The position numbers and the translations under genes are program-made. A stretch of 64,000 nucleotides of DNA, taken from positions 744,001 to 808,000 of the forward strand of contig OY759675.1 of NCBI GenBank assembly GCA_963662515.1, read 5' to 3'. Below, one piece after another: positions 8,259-16,497 of this stretch (within the stretch, counting starts at the first letter, position 1; each line of letters begins with the position of its first letter). This DNA comes from JAFGDI01 sp963662515. GTDB taxonomy: Bacteria; Planctomycetota; Phycisphaerae; Sedimentisphaerales; SM23-30. The notes under the pieces are model-generated. The model had not been told where the DNA came from, made no database searches, and saw nothing but the letters and a program-made list of their open reading frames with translations.

Positions 8259-10739
8259 TTACTGATTTATCTTGCTATTCCTTATCAACTCACATATTTC
8301 ACCGGCATTATTGGCCAATGAAATGCTAGTTGCCACATCGGGATTATGGAACTTTCGGGCCAGTTCAGCCAGTGAACGCAAGTGTATATCTGCCGGTTGA
8401 TTTTTTGGACTTAATAAGAGCAATAAATGGCGGGCACTGATATTAAGGCTCGAAATACGCCAAAGATCCGGGTTATGACCTACTATGAGGGCAGGGCGGG
8501 TCAGATACTCACAGTGACCATGTAATAAGACAATACCTGAACTCATTTCTACCGGATAGGCCATTGAGTTTAACAGAACGCTAATTCCTTCCTGGCATAG
8601 TTTCTGATCTTTCTCAAATACATTATTTACCATTTTCTTTATAGTGTGTTCCAGAGAATAATTACCAGAGAGATCCTGACCGTAAAGCTGGAAGGGCAGT
8701 ACACCTGCCGGCTCAGTGGGCATGATAACCGAGGTGTCACGGTTCTTTTCCAGTATCAGGGGAGGAAATGCCACCAGCATACTGTTATTGGCAAAGCGAT
8801 TAACCAGTATATCCGGCAGCTTTTCCACTGTCGGATTCCAGAGGGGGCTGTCATGCCTCTCTCCTGATATTACTACCATGTCATCTTTTTTCATATCAGC
8901 AAATAGTTTCTGACGCATTTGTGCCAGCGACTCACATTCGATATAGCTGGTTGTATGTTCATGCCCGGTATTGGCGAAAATATCCTGCAGGATAGCACTG
9001 TCGTTTTTTGCCAAATATATACGAAGCTCTGAACCGGATTGACGGGCCATGTCCTTTATTTCTGTTGCCAGTTGTTTTATGTCGATCCGTTTGGCAGAAA
9101 AAGGAGGCAGAAAAAGATTTACCCTGCCTGTGGTATTGGGCTGGCTGACCAGCCGGCAGAACAGCAAGCGAGAGGGGCACGAATTCAGCAGGTTTTCCAT
9201 TAGTGAACCAAAAATGCGATTGCGAATAGCCTGACCTTCGGCCCAGCCGACCATGACCAGGTCAGACTGCAATTCTTTGGCTGCGTGTATAATGCCATCA
9301 GAGACATTCAGGTCAACTCTTAATGAGGGCATAACTTCCATGTCAGCCGCCGCTGCATGGGTGAGGCAGTCGGCCAGTAATCGTTCCGCCTGAGAGGTTG
9401 CCTGGTCCAGTTCCAGACCATCATGCACAATTGTCAGTGCCCTTATCTCACCTGGCAGAGATTTGTCCCGTATTAAAAATGAAAGATCCAGCAGGCGGCT
9501 TGAACGCACAGGTTTTGACACCGGTACCATTATTCGCTGCTGATTGTCTATGATATAATCAGAGACCTGCACCAGATTGGTCAGACGCCTGCCATAGTGA
9601 TTTACTGTCCATGAGCCCAGCGGGCAGGTTACTACGATCATGGCCATTGCTCCATTGAGGATGGTTTCATCGAAGAGCTTCAGCTCATAGCCGACAACTA
9701 CTGCAGCCAGGGTTGCCGCCGCCTGCACTACGCTCAGGCCAAACATCACCTTAACTGCATCTTTACTATAACCAAAAAGGCGGCCGGCCAGCCAGGCGGC
9801 TATATACTTTGCCACGATCACTACTATTATCATTGATGCTATTGTCAGTAAGCTGTTCCAGCCGCCTGATATATCCCGCAGATTAACAAGCATACCAACT
9901 GAGATAAGGAAAAATGGGATAAAGATAGTGTGGCCGGTAAAGGATATGCGACTCCGCAATACACTTTGTTCCGGGATCAACCGGCTAAAGGCTATGCCCG
10001 CCAGGAAAGCTCCTATTATCGGTTCCATCTTGGCATAGTGTGACAAGTAAGAACAACCGCAGACTATAAACAGCACAAAGACGAATTGTGTGCCTCCTGT
10101 TTCGGTCACACTTATAAAAAACCAGCGGGTCAGGCGGGGTATGCCATACCAGGTCAGAAGGATAAGACCTGCCAGACCGCCAAATATACTCAGCCAGAAG
10201 CTCACTCCCAGTGATTCGCCCCGAGTCGAATCGGCGATCACTGCCAGTACCAGCAAAGCCAGTATATCTGTCAGCATGGTAGCGCCAACTGCTACTGCTA
10301 CAGGTTCCGTACGCGATATGCCCAGCCGACCGGCGACAGGATAAGCCAGTAAGGTATGCGAGGCCAGCATACTGGCCAGTAAGATAGAGCAGACAAGACT
10401 CAGGTCGAGTATGTAATAGCCCACCAGAGTTCCAATTGTCTGAGGAATGGCAAAGGTCAGCAGCCCGAATATTATGCCGCGGGTGCGGCTCTGGGCAAAT
10501 CGATACAGGTCTATGTCAAGCCCGGCCATGAACATTATATATAACATGCCCACACTGCCGAACATGGTCACTGCCGTATTGCGTGAGAGTATGCCCAGGC
10601 CGTGCGGTCCCAGGATCATGCCTGCCAGTAAGAGAAAGACCAGATCTGGCATTCGCAATCGCTCCGAAAGCAGGGGGGCCAGCAGCATTATCGAGATAAG
10701 GGCCGTAAAGATCAGTAATGGGTCGGTTATTGGAAACAA
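8259..10739 (-). CDS. Cation/proton antiporter (CPA2 family) with long C-terminal UspA-like region
   Basis: Residues 1 to about 390 form a membrane domain with many hydrophobic segments and the family pattern 'LLLAGMILGPHGLGIL' near residue 36 and 'AFLAGIAFSRL' near 242. This is the CPA2/NhaP-KefB type of Na+ or K+/H+ exchanger. Residues from about 400 to 826 are soluble and resemble two universal-stress-protein-like units ('RIMVPVSKPVRSS' near 399, 'DLVMVGWAEGQAIRN' near 490), as in other antiporters with regulatory tails. The start is an unusual TTG at 10739, chosen because AGGAG stands at ideal spacing and the next Met (18) would cut the first membrane helix. Its place beside trkAH suggests ion and pH balance. 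Confidence 0.9.
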   Translation of the reverse strand: MFPITDPLLIFTALISIMLLAPLLSERLRMPDLVFLLLAGMILGPHGLGILSRNTAVTMFGSVGMLYIMFMAGLDIDLYRFAQSRTRGIIFGLLTFAIPQTIGTLVGYYILDLSLVCSILLASMLASHTLLAYPVAGRLGISRTEPVAVAVGATMLTDILALLVLAVIADSTRGESLGVSFWLSIFGGLAGLILLTWYGIPRLTRWFFISVTETGGTQFVFVLFIVCGCSYLSHYAKMEPIIGAFLAGIAFSRLIPEQSVLRSRISFTGHTIFIPFFLISVGMLVNLRDISGGWNSLLTIASMIIVVIVAKYIAAWLAGRLFGYSKDAVKVMFGLSVVQAAATLAAVVVGYELKLFDETILNGAMAMIVVTCPLGSWTVNHYGRRLTNLVQVSDYIIDNQQRIMVPVSKPVRSSRLLDLSFLIRDKSLPGEIRALTIVHDGLELDQATSQAERLLADCLTHAAAADMEVMPSLRVDLNVSDGIIHAAKELQSDLVMVGWAEGQAIRNRIFGSLMENLLNSCPSRLLFCRLVSQPNTTGRVNLFLPPFSAKRIDIKQLATEIKDMARQSGSELRIYLAKNDSAILQDIFANTGHEHTTSYIECESLAQMRQKLFADMKKDDMVVISGERHDSPLWNPTVEKLPDILVNRFANNSMLVAFPPLILEKNRDTSVIMPTEPAGVLPFQLYGQDLSGNYSLEHTIKKMVNNVFEKDQKLCQEGISVLLNSMAYPVEMSSGIVLLHGHCEYLTRPALIVGHNPDLWRISSLNISARHLLLLLSPKNQPADIHLRSLAELARKFHNPDVATSISLANNAGEICELIRNSKINQ

Positions 10740-10814
10740 AGCAGCTCCTGTTCCCCGCAGGGGATTATTGTTTATTGCAACCTGTTATATAATTTATTTC
10801 ATCTCAGAATAGCA

Positions 10815-11531
10815 TCAGGCCTTACGCTCGCTCAATATCGCCTGAGCGACCAGAAAGTCGCGTGGATTATCTATGTCGATTGTTTCATCGCCGGGCAATG
10901 GCAGGCCTTTGATATTCGTACCCCAGAAGGCATGTGGATTATCATTTCCGGCAGCCGCCATGACAATGTCCCGTCGTAATACGCTTACCGCACCATCAAT
11001 GCTGAACAGCTCGGGCAATTCCTGACGACGATAGATATTATTGGCGATAAACTTGCTTATACTGCCGCTTTCATCCCGGCGAAACTGCCAGTAAGGGTGA
11101 AATTTACCCACCGCGGTAATACTCTGCACAGAATCAGCCTGACTTTCCAGTAATAATTTCACGCCTTCATCAATGGCATAAGGCGGCCGCACCGGAATAT
11201 TGGCATAGAGCAAGACGATAATATCTACACGCGGCCCCCTGGCCTCCAGGGTAGTTATGCCATGGCGGATCGCATCGTCAATGCGGGCGGCAGGCCCGGC
11301 CAGTTCGGCCGGACGCTCGATATAGTCAACTTTATCTGCCCGGCAATGATCCAGTATCGCCGGGTCATCACTGCTGACACAGATACTCGTCAGACACCTG
11401 GCCGCTCGGGCAGCATCTATTGTATAAGCGATCACAGGCCGGCCGCAGATAAGGCGGCGATTTTTGCCCGGTACGCCCACGCTCCCGGCCCGGGCCGGGA
11501 TAAATCCTACTATGTTTAATTTATCTGCCAA
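10815..11531 (-). CDS. CMP-N-acetylneuraminate synthetase-like cytidylyltransferase
   Basis: The 238-residue protein begins with the diagnostic nucleotide-binding loop IPARAGSVGVPGKNRR (residues 11-26), followed by DAARAARCLTSICVSSDD and an IDDAIRHG segment. This is the acylneuraminate cytidylyltransferase fold (NeuA, PseF, KdsB relatives), which activates nine-carbon or related acid sugars as CMP-sugars in the cytoplasm. The exact sugar (sialic, pseudaminic, legionaminic or another) cannot be told from sequence alone. The start is TTG at 11531, set by AGGAG six bases upstream; no later Met would preserve the loop. The spiro-SPASM-like gene further upstream also begins with a nucleotidyltransferase-like domain, so the two may share a glycan pathway. 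Confidence 0.85.
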   Translation of the reverse strand: MADKLNIVGFIPARAGSVGVPGKNRRLICGRPVIAYTIDAARAARCLTSICVSSDDPAILDHCRADKVDYIERPAELAGPAARIDDAIRHGITTLEARGPRVDIIVLLYANIPVRPPYAIDEGVKLLLESQADSVQSITAVGKFHPYWQFRRDESGSISKFIANNIYRRQELPELFSIDGAVSVLRRDIVMAAAGNDNPHAFWGTNIKGLPLPGDETIDIDNPRDFLVAQAILSERKA

Positions 11532-11586
11532 TTCGGCTCCTGTATATCTGTCGATTATAGTCGTAATCGTTCACACGATTACGGTG

Positions 11587-11642
11587 AAAAGTCAAAAGTT
11601 AAAGGTAAAAGGTCAAAGGTTAAAGGTTAAAAGTCAAGGTTT
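11587..11642. repeat. Heptanucleotide tandem repeat array (about 8 units)
   Basis: Eight successive 7-mers can be read: AAAAGTC, AAAAGTT, AAAGGTA, AAAGGTC, AAAGGTT, AAAGGTT, AAAAGTC and AAGGTTT. This is the style of the short tandemly repeated heptamers known from cyanobacterial intergenic DNA. It is intergenic, just upstream of the CMP-sugar synthetase gene start. Confidence 0.85.
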
Positions 11643-11646
11643 TGGT

Positions 11647-11682
11647 GTTGAGGTAATCCGAAATCCCGAACTTGCTTCGGGA
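11647..11682 (+). repeat. 36-bp dispersed repeat, left copy (inverted relative to 14613-14648)
   Basis: The 36 bases beginning GTTGAGGTAATCCG are the perfect reverse complement of 14613-14648. The copy contains a hairpin, TCCCGAA/TTCGGGA with a 5-base loop. In both places it lies next to heptamer-type repeat DNA. Confidence 0.9.
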
Positions 11683-11732
11683 ACGCGAAGCTATTTTAAA
11701 TTATGATCAGTCTCGGCCACAAGTGAGTATCC

Positions 11733-11767
11733 TTTACTTTTAACCTTTTACTTTTCACTTTTTACAA
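11733..11767. repeat. Second heptanucleotide array
   Basis: Five 7-mers run in succession: TTTACTT, TTAACCT, TTTACTT, TTCACTT, TTTACAA. They are close to the reverse complement of the array at 11587-11642, so the two arrays could pair as a long imperfect hairpin around the 36-bp repeat. Confidence 0.75.
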
Positions 11768-11805
11768 TAACCTTGAACGGTTACGAGTTTTTTCTGTTCG
11801 GGTGC

Positions 11806-12732
11806 TTACTGCTGTTCCGGCTGCCCGGCAGGTTGTGTTTCTGCCTGCTCCTGCGGCTGGCTATCGGCTGGCTGTGTGATCTTGATCTGACGGAATTTGT
11901 CCATGGTTTTGACCTTGTCGAAGCAGCTTTGTACCTGCTGTACCAGACCGGCAGTATCTTTGCCTTCATAGCTGATCGAGGCCAGAATAGACTTAAATAC
12001 GGCCATTGACTTCTCCAGATTCTCGCTCTGGCAGGTCAGTGTAACATCCTGAATGATATCTCGCTTTTTATCCCATAACTGCGTGATCACTTTGGTTATA
12101 CCGTTATTGCTTTCGCCGGGCAGATTGCCGCAATGAACTATACCATTCAATTGCTCGGTAGAGAAAATGATCAGACCGCGGGCATTCACTGGTAATGAAG
12201 CCTTATAGTTGATCGTCGCCAGATAATTCTGGCGTGCGATCGGGTCCATCTGCATAAATTCAAGCCAGCCGATCTTTTTGGCCAGGGCCGCCTGCTTATG
12301 CCAGTTAAAGTCATTGACCGCCATCTTTTTCAGGGTTTCATTTTCAGGATTCTCCTGCTGGGCCTTTTTAATAGCTTCGGCCGTTTGGGCCGCTGAGGCC
12401 GGCTGGCCAAAATGCACCGCCATGTCCTTGAAGATCGCCATTAACGCACCCTGGGTCGGGTCTATGCTTATGATCTGCACCTGATCCTGAGGCAGGGCCG
12501 CCCAAAAAGTGCCCCAATCGGTCAGTTCTGCTGCCGGATCGCTTTGCCATTCCTCCTCACTTACCGGTACGGCCAGGGCCGACTCGATATTTTTGAACTG
12601 ACCGTTAAAGCTCCAGATATTCTTTATATAAGTGAAACCATAGCTCAGGATTAGTACCGCTAAGGCATAGATTATGTATGTCTTTATGCCCGAATTAGCT
12701 TTTCTGGTTGGCTCGTTTGTTGTTTCTGTCAT
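11806..12732 (-). CDS. Unknown protein with single N-terminal membrane anchor
   Basis: I do not recognise this 308-residue protein. It has a short polar N-terminus, one membrane helix at about 18-37 (TYIIYALAVLILSYGFTYI), then a mostly helical soluble domain of about 240 residues, presumably on the periplasmic side. The tail from about 285 is rich in Gln, Pro and Ala and looks disordered. Segments such as 'DPTQGALMAIFKDMAVHFG' and 'ARGLIIFSTEQLNGIVHCG' show no familiar motif. It follows the spiro-SPASM-like gene by 58 bp on the same strand, with GGAGT before its ATG, so the two are likely co-transcribed. Confidence 0.75.
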   Translation of the reverse strand: MTETTNEPTRKANSGIKTYIIYALAVLILSYGFTYIKNIWSFNGQFKNIESALAVPVSEEEWQSDPAAELTDWGTFWAALPQDQVQIISIDPTQGALMAIFKDMAVHFGQPASAAQTAEAIKKAQQENPENETLKKMAVNDFNWHKQAALAKKIGWLEFMQMDPIARQNYLATINYKASLPVNARGLIIFSTEQLNGIVHCGNLPGESNNGITKVITQLWDKKRDIIQDVTLTCQSENLEKSMAVFKSILASISYEGKDTAGLVQQVQSCFDKVKTMDKFRQIKITQPADSQPQEQAETQPAGQPEQQ

Positions 12733-12790
12733 GATCTAACTCCAGTTTATTGTTTTTTTGATAGCTCTCGAGCGAGTGGCTATCAGTTTT

Positions 12791-14407
12791 TTATCTGTAC
12801 CAATGCTGACAATTGCGGCACAGATCGTTATTATTGTAATTGCCGGCCGCCTGCTCAGTGCGTATCTGACACAGAACAGGGCTTTGCCACAAGGTTGAAA
12901 TGTCATTTTCCCGGACATTGCCTGTTACTATCTTACCGGCGTGATCCTCACAGCACAATACCATATTGCCATCAGCTAATATCAGAGCATTATTTCTGAG
13001 CTGATGACAGATATGGCGGGCCGGCGGGGCCATATTCATTACATTTTCATCGGCTATCGATCCGCAATAGCTGTTATGGCCTTTTATTACAGATACAGTG
13101 CGTTTGCGCCGCCATTGATCGTAAAAATCTTCCATATCAGCCATAGTTGCTGCCGTTTTGGTCAGGCAAGGTACTACTATTGAACCGGTACCAACTGACC
13201 GCGAGATGAAATGCTCTATATTTGCTGTTACCTGAGCAAGATTTCCACCGGCTGGTTTGACTTTATCGTAGGTTTCCTGCGACCAGGCATCAACCCATAC
13301 TGAGACAATATCAACTCCTGCCTCGATCAGCTCTTCTGTCATTTTTTCCGTTAAAAGCAGCCCATCTGTCTCGATATTAATGCCAAAGATACCACCTTGC
13401 CGCGCGGCTTTGACCATGGCGGCAATATCGCGGTGGGCCAGCGGCTCGCCAAAACCGCCGATCGTCAGACATACATCATCATAACCACGGCATTGTTCGA
13501 TTATTGACTCGAAGTCCGCTAATGACATCTCAGCCCGCTCACCGCTCCGGGTATGAGGGTAACCCCTGTAACGCAGGGAAGGCTGGGTGTTTATTTCTAT
13601 TTCCAGTTCGCAGGGAAAGGTATTATCCTGCTCTTTGCCAGCGGCCAGTTCAACCAGTTGGCCGGCGCTAAGGGCCGCCGGGTCGTTATTGCTGAGAATA
13701 CCTGAGAGCAATTGCCAGCTACGCCAGTTATCTGCCAGAAACCGGCTGAAGCAATAATATATCTGTTTGGGCACTTTATAGGTACAGTCCTGTACGATCT
13801 GATCGGAATGGGGCATATCCGGGTTATAGGCCAGTACATTGCCAACGGTCATACCTGCCTGCTCTATCTCATGGAGAATGTCCAGCCGATATATACATCC
13901 GCAAAGACCGGGTGGGGCCTGGCAAAAGACAAAACGCATCGAATCTTTCACCTGCTCATAGTGGGCAAAAAGCTCTCGCACCAGACCAGGGTCGAGCAGG
14001 GGGGCATCGCCTGGCAACACCATTACCACGACATGCTTATTGTCAATGCCGTACTGGATCATCTCCCGGCTTACCCGCAGTTCATCGAACCAGGTCATCT
14101 CACCCAGTCCGCCCCGCCAGCTGGTCAGCGACCATTTGCGGAATTTGGCCGCGCCGTTGTTCAGCGGCTTTTGCAGCGGATGAGTTATTATCTTTTTATC
14201 GACCGGCAGCAGGGACTGTACCGCCTCTTGCTGGGCGGACGGGCAGAAGACTACTATCTCATCTATACAGTCGCCTGCCTGCAAGGCCTGACTCACCGTA
14301 CGGGTAAGCACCGCCACTCCGGCCAGGTCATCACCCATGCGGCTTGTTGTTCCTATCGCCGACCGCTTGAGGTCAGCCCAGATCCAGATGGCTTTTTTTG
14401 CTTCCAT
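12791..14407 (-). CDS. Spiro-SPASM-like protein: nucleotidyltransferase-like domain plus degenerate radical SAM and SPASM
   Basis: Three parts can be seen in 538 residues. Residues 5-190 resemble a nucleotidyltransferase/GT-A fold (IDEIVVFCPS near 48, VMVLPGDAPLLDP near 128). Residues 265-445 resemble a radical SAM barrel, including 'LEIEINTQ' where the barrel begins, the GGFGEPLAH loop near 317 and 'INIETDGLLL' near 344. The CxxxCxxC cluster motif is absent; its place reads QPSLRYRGYPHTR. Residues 465-538 are a SPASM domain with Cys 467, 485, 486, 513, 530 and 533 and the order 'ADGNMVLCCEDH ... GNV ... LW'. The arrangement recalls the family named spiro-SPASM. Catalysis of radical chemistry is unlikely. 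No good ribosome site precedes the ATG. The CMP-sugar synthetase nearby suggests a glycan-related role. Confidence 0.75.
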   Translation of the reverse strand: MEAKKAIWIWADLKRSAIGTTSRMGDDLAGVAVLTRTVSQALQAGDCIDEIVVFCPSAQQEAVQSLLPVDKKIITHPLQKPLNNGAAKFRKWSLTSWRGGLGEMTWFDELRVSREMIQYGIDNKHVVVMVLPGDAPLLDPGLVRELFAHYEQVKDSMRFVFCQAPPGLCGCIYRLDILHEIEQAGMTVGNVLAYNPDMPHSDQIVQDCTYKVPKQIYYCFSRFLADNWRSWQLLSGILSNNDPAALSAGQLVELAAGKEQDNTFPCELEIEINTQPSLRYRGYPHTRSGERAEMSLADFESIIEQCRGYDDVCLTIGGFGEPLAHRDIAAMVKAARQGGIFGINIETDGLLLTEKMTEELIEAGVDIVSVWVDAWSQETYDKVKPAGGNLAQVTANIEHFISRSVGTGSIVVPCLTKTAATMADMEDFYDQWRRKRTVSVIKGHNSYCGSIADENVMNMAPPARHICHQLRNNALILADGNMVLCCEDHAGKIVTGNVRENDISTLWQSPVLCQIRTEQAAGNYNNNDLCRNCQHWYR

Positions 14408-14453
14408 AATTGTATGTCAAAAGAGTAATAAGATATAAGGGTCCGTTCACAAA

Positions 14454-14488
14454 ACAAGTAACAAGTAATAAGTAACAAGAAATAAGCT
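14454..14488. repeat. Third heptanucleotide array
   Basis: Successive 7-mers ACAAGTA, ACAAGTA, ATAAGTA, ACAAGAA, ATAAGCT lie between the spiro-SPASM-like gene and miaA. A TCTCGCTCCGCTCGA mirror-type motif follows at about 14495, akin to those at about 15873 and 62416. Confidence 0.75.
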
Positions 14489-14612
14489 CACGATTCTCGC
14501 TCCGCTCGAAACTGTCTGATTTTATGGCGAGCCATTACGCAGATATTGGAATCTGAGCTGATCTTATCGGTTGCGAAGCCTTTTAAAACAAGGTCGCAAA
14601 GCGACACCTGAG

Positions 14613-14648
14613 TCCCGAAGCAAGTTCGGGATTTCGGATTACCTCAAC
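14613..14648 (-). repeat. 36-bp dispersed repeat, right copy
   Basis: This is the perfect reverse complement of 11647-11682 and holds the hairpin TCCCGAA-gcaag-TTCGGGA. With its partner it brackets the two-gene stretch 11806-14407. T-rich heptamer-like DNA follows directly, mirroring the left side. Confidence 0.9.
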
Positions 14649-14690
14649 TTTTTACTTTTTATTTCTTCCGTGATCGGTTACTTATTTTCA

Positions 14691-15635
14691 CTATTTTGTC
14701 AGGGCCAGAATTTTCTCCGCTACGCCGACAGCGGTGTCATCATCATTTACCTCCAGAGTATTGACCCCGGCGAAACTACGGAACCAGGTTCGCTGATGCT
14801 TGGCCAGTTGCCGGGTATTGATCTTGATCTTTTCTACTGCCTCGGCGGCCGACCAGATACCCTGAAAATGTTTGATTACCTCGGCATAACCAACCGCCTG
14901 GGCCGCCTGCTTACTCAGGCCACGCGGGTCGGCCAGCAGGGTCTTCACTTCATCGAAGAGACCTTCTTCTACCATCTTCTTAACCCGGGCATTGATCCGG
15001 CGGCTGGCCGATTCCTTTTCACGGGTCAGGCAGAACATCTGCCAGGGATATTTCAATTTGCCGCTGCCAAACTGCTCCTGAAAGGCTGAGATCGGCTTGC
15101 CGGTCAGTTCAAATACTTCCAGGGCACGGGTTATCCGCTTTTTATCGTTACTATGGATCTTCGCTGCCGCCGCCGGGTCGATCTCGGTGAGACGCTGGTG
15201 CAGGGCAGCTGAACCGTTCCGGGCTATCTCCTCTTCCAGCCTTTGACGAAGCTCGGGATTGGTTGGCGGACCATCGAAAATGCCCTCCATCAGACCCCGT
15301 ATATACATCGCTGTACCTCCGGCGGCAATTATGGGCTTACCTTCCTGCCGTAACCGCTCGATCAGCGGCTCGACCAGTTCCATGTACAGGCCCATGCCGA
15401 AATAATCCCACGGCTCTACTATATCGATCATGTGATAGGTATATTGCTGCCGCTTCTGTAGAGATGGTTTGGCGGTGCCAATATCCATTCGGCGATAAAC
15501 CTTCATAGAGTCGATACTTATGATCTCGCCGCCCAGGTGCTCAGCCAGCTCGCCTGCCAGTGAACTCTTGCCGCTGGCCGTACAGCCCATTATAAGATAC
15601 ATCTGCTCTTCCATAGACACAACAGTATATCCCAC
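14691..15635 (-). CDS. miaA: tRNA dimethylallyltransferase MiaA
   Basis: MiaA adds the dimethylallyl group to N6 of A37 in tRNAs reading UNN codons. The 314-residue protein has the P-loop MGCTASGKSS near the start, the following 'EIISIDSMKVYRRMDIGTAKP' (DS.QVY.......AKP family motif), 'VEPWDYFGMG', 'IAAGGTAMYIRGLMEG' and 'NDKKRITRALEVFELTGKP'. The first possible start is GTG at 15635; an ATG seven codons later (15614) also precedes the P-loop at normal distance. Neither has a convincing ribosome site, so the start is uncertain. It is transcribed leftwards; repeat-rich DNA separates it from the next gene. Confidence 0.95.
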   Translation of the reverse strand: MGYTVVSMEEQMYLIMGCTASGKSSLAGELAEHLGGEIISIDSMKVYRRMDIGTAKPSLQKRQQYTYHMIDIVEPWDYFGMGLYMELVEPLIERLRQEGKPIIAAGGTAMYIRGLMEGIFDGPPTNPELRQRLEEEIARNGSAALHQRLTEIDPAAAAKIHSNDKKRITRALEVFELTGKPISAFQEQFGSGKLKYPWQMFCLTREKESASRRINARVKKMVEEGLFDEVKTLLADPRGLSKQAAQAVGYAEVIKHFQGIWSAAEAVEKIKINTRQLAKHQRTWFRSFAGVNTLEVNDDDTAVGVAEKILALTK

Positions 15636-16497
15636 CAGCAGTTAAATTGCAAGTGCTTACGGTCCTTACGCCGGACGGGCGAAACTTAAAACCAATACCT
15701 ATTCCTCAACCTCTGATTAACCCAGATATTGCCAGTTTTCTTAATCAATAATACTATCCTGCAGAATATTGTTTTTTATGCTCGATTATTTTTCTTAGCG
15801 TTTGCAACAATCTGACAAATAAGAATTAACAACCAACTTGCAGACAGTCGAACATTTAAATAAAACTAGTATCGAGCGAAGCGAGAAACCTCAGCTTGTT
15901 TCTTGTTTCTTATTACTCTTGATTGCGGCTCGACCGCCCTAAGTGAATCTGGGGCTATCTGTGGTTCTGACTCTTTATTCCTGCTCATATTTATAACACC
16001 ATTTCCAAGGGATTATACAGTAAGTAACTACTTCTGGCTTATCATCATGAAAATATCAGCCATAAGTAATTATTCATCAATTCGATATGGTATCGACTCC
16101 TGACACCTTTAATTTCTCCCAACTATTCAGGAAGGTAAACAATAATTTTATGGCCTGGGAGAAAGTTAATTGAATATTAATAATCAGCTAATGAGCAGCA
16201 CATACAAATATAGTCTAATGCCCATGCAGTAATGATACTGTAAAGGGCAGGGGAGTGAGCTACCTGCGAGATAAGCGGGCTGAAAAGGCATGCCAGCCTA
16301 TAGTATGACGGAAAATGAGAGTTTGCGAACTTAAGCTGTCTGAGCAGTGGATTATCAGATGGAAAATGGATGGTGTGCACAAATATATGTTAATACAGGA
16401 TTAATATTTCGTTATGCGGGGGTAAGGCGTTGTTTGCCTGAGTTCCTGTATGAATAAAAACAAATTACTTAAGATAAAAGTTTGGAAGGTACTTACA
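15636..16497. other. Gene-free region before the TonB uptake locus
   Basis: No gene is supported. The region separates divergent miaA from the plus-strand uptake locus and should carry the latter's promoter. It holds heptamer-type repeats (15893-15920: AGCTTGT, TTCTTGT, TTCTTAT, TACTCTT) next to a CGAGCGAAGCGAG mirror motif near 15873. A GC-richer stretch at about 16235-16310 can form small hairpins (for example GGCTG/CAGCC). No cobalamin-riboswitch B12 box was found, although such elements often precede TonB receptors. Confidence 0.5.

Noticed and set aside
11464..11706. Small frame reading through the heptamer array (Lys/Val-rich repeats)
   Set aside because: The protein repeats are produced by the DNA heptamers; there is no ribosome site or family.
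13712..14428. 238-residue frame opposite the spiro-SPASM-like gene
   Set aside because: It is an antisense shadow of a gene with clear domains; its own translation shows no family features.
11647..14648. Transposon bounded by the 36-bp inverted repeats
   Set aside because: There is no transposase and no evident target-site duplication; the repeats are hairpin elements associated with heptamer arrays, more like dispersed intergenic repeats.
15636..16497. Cobalamin riboswitch before the TonB receptor locus
   Set aside because: No B12-box-like sequence could be found on the plus strand; only unspecific hairpins are present.
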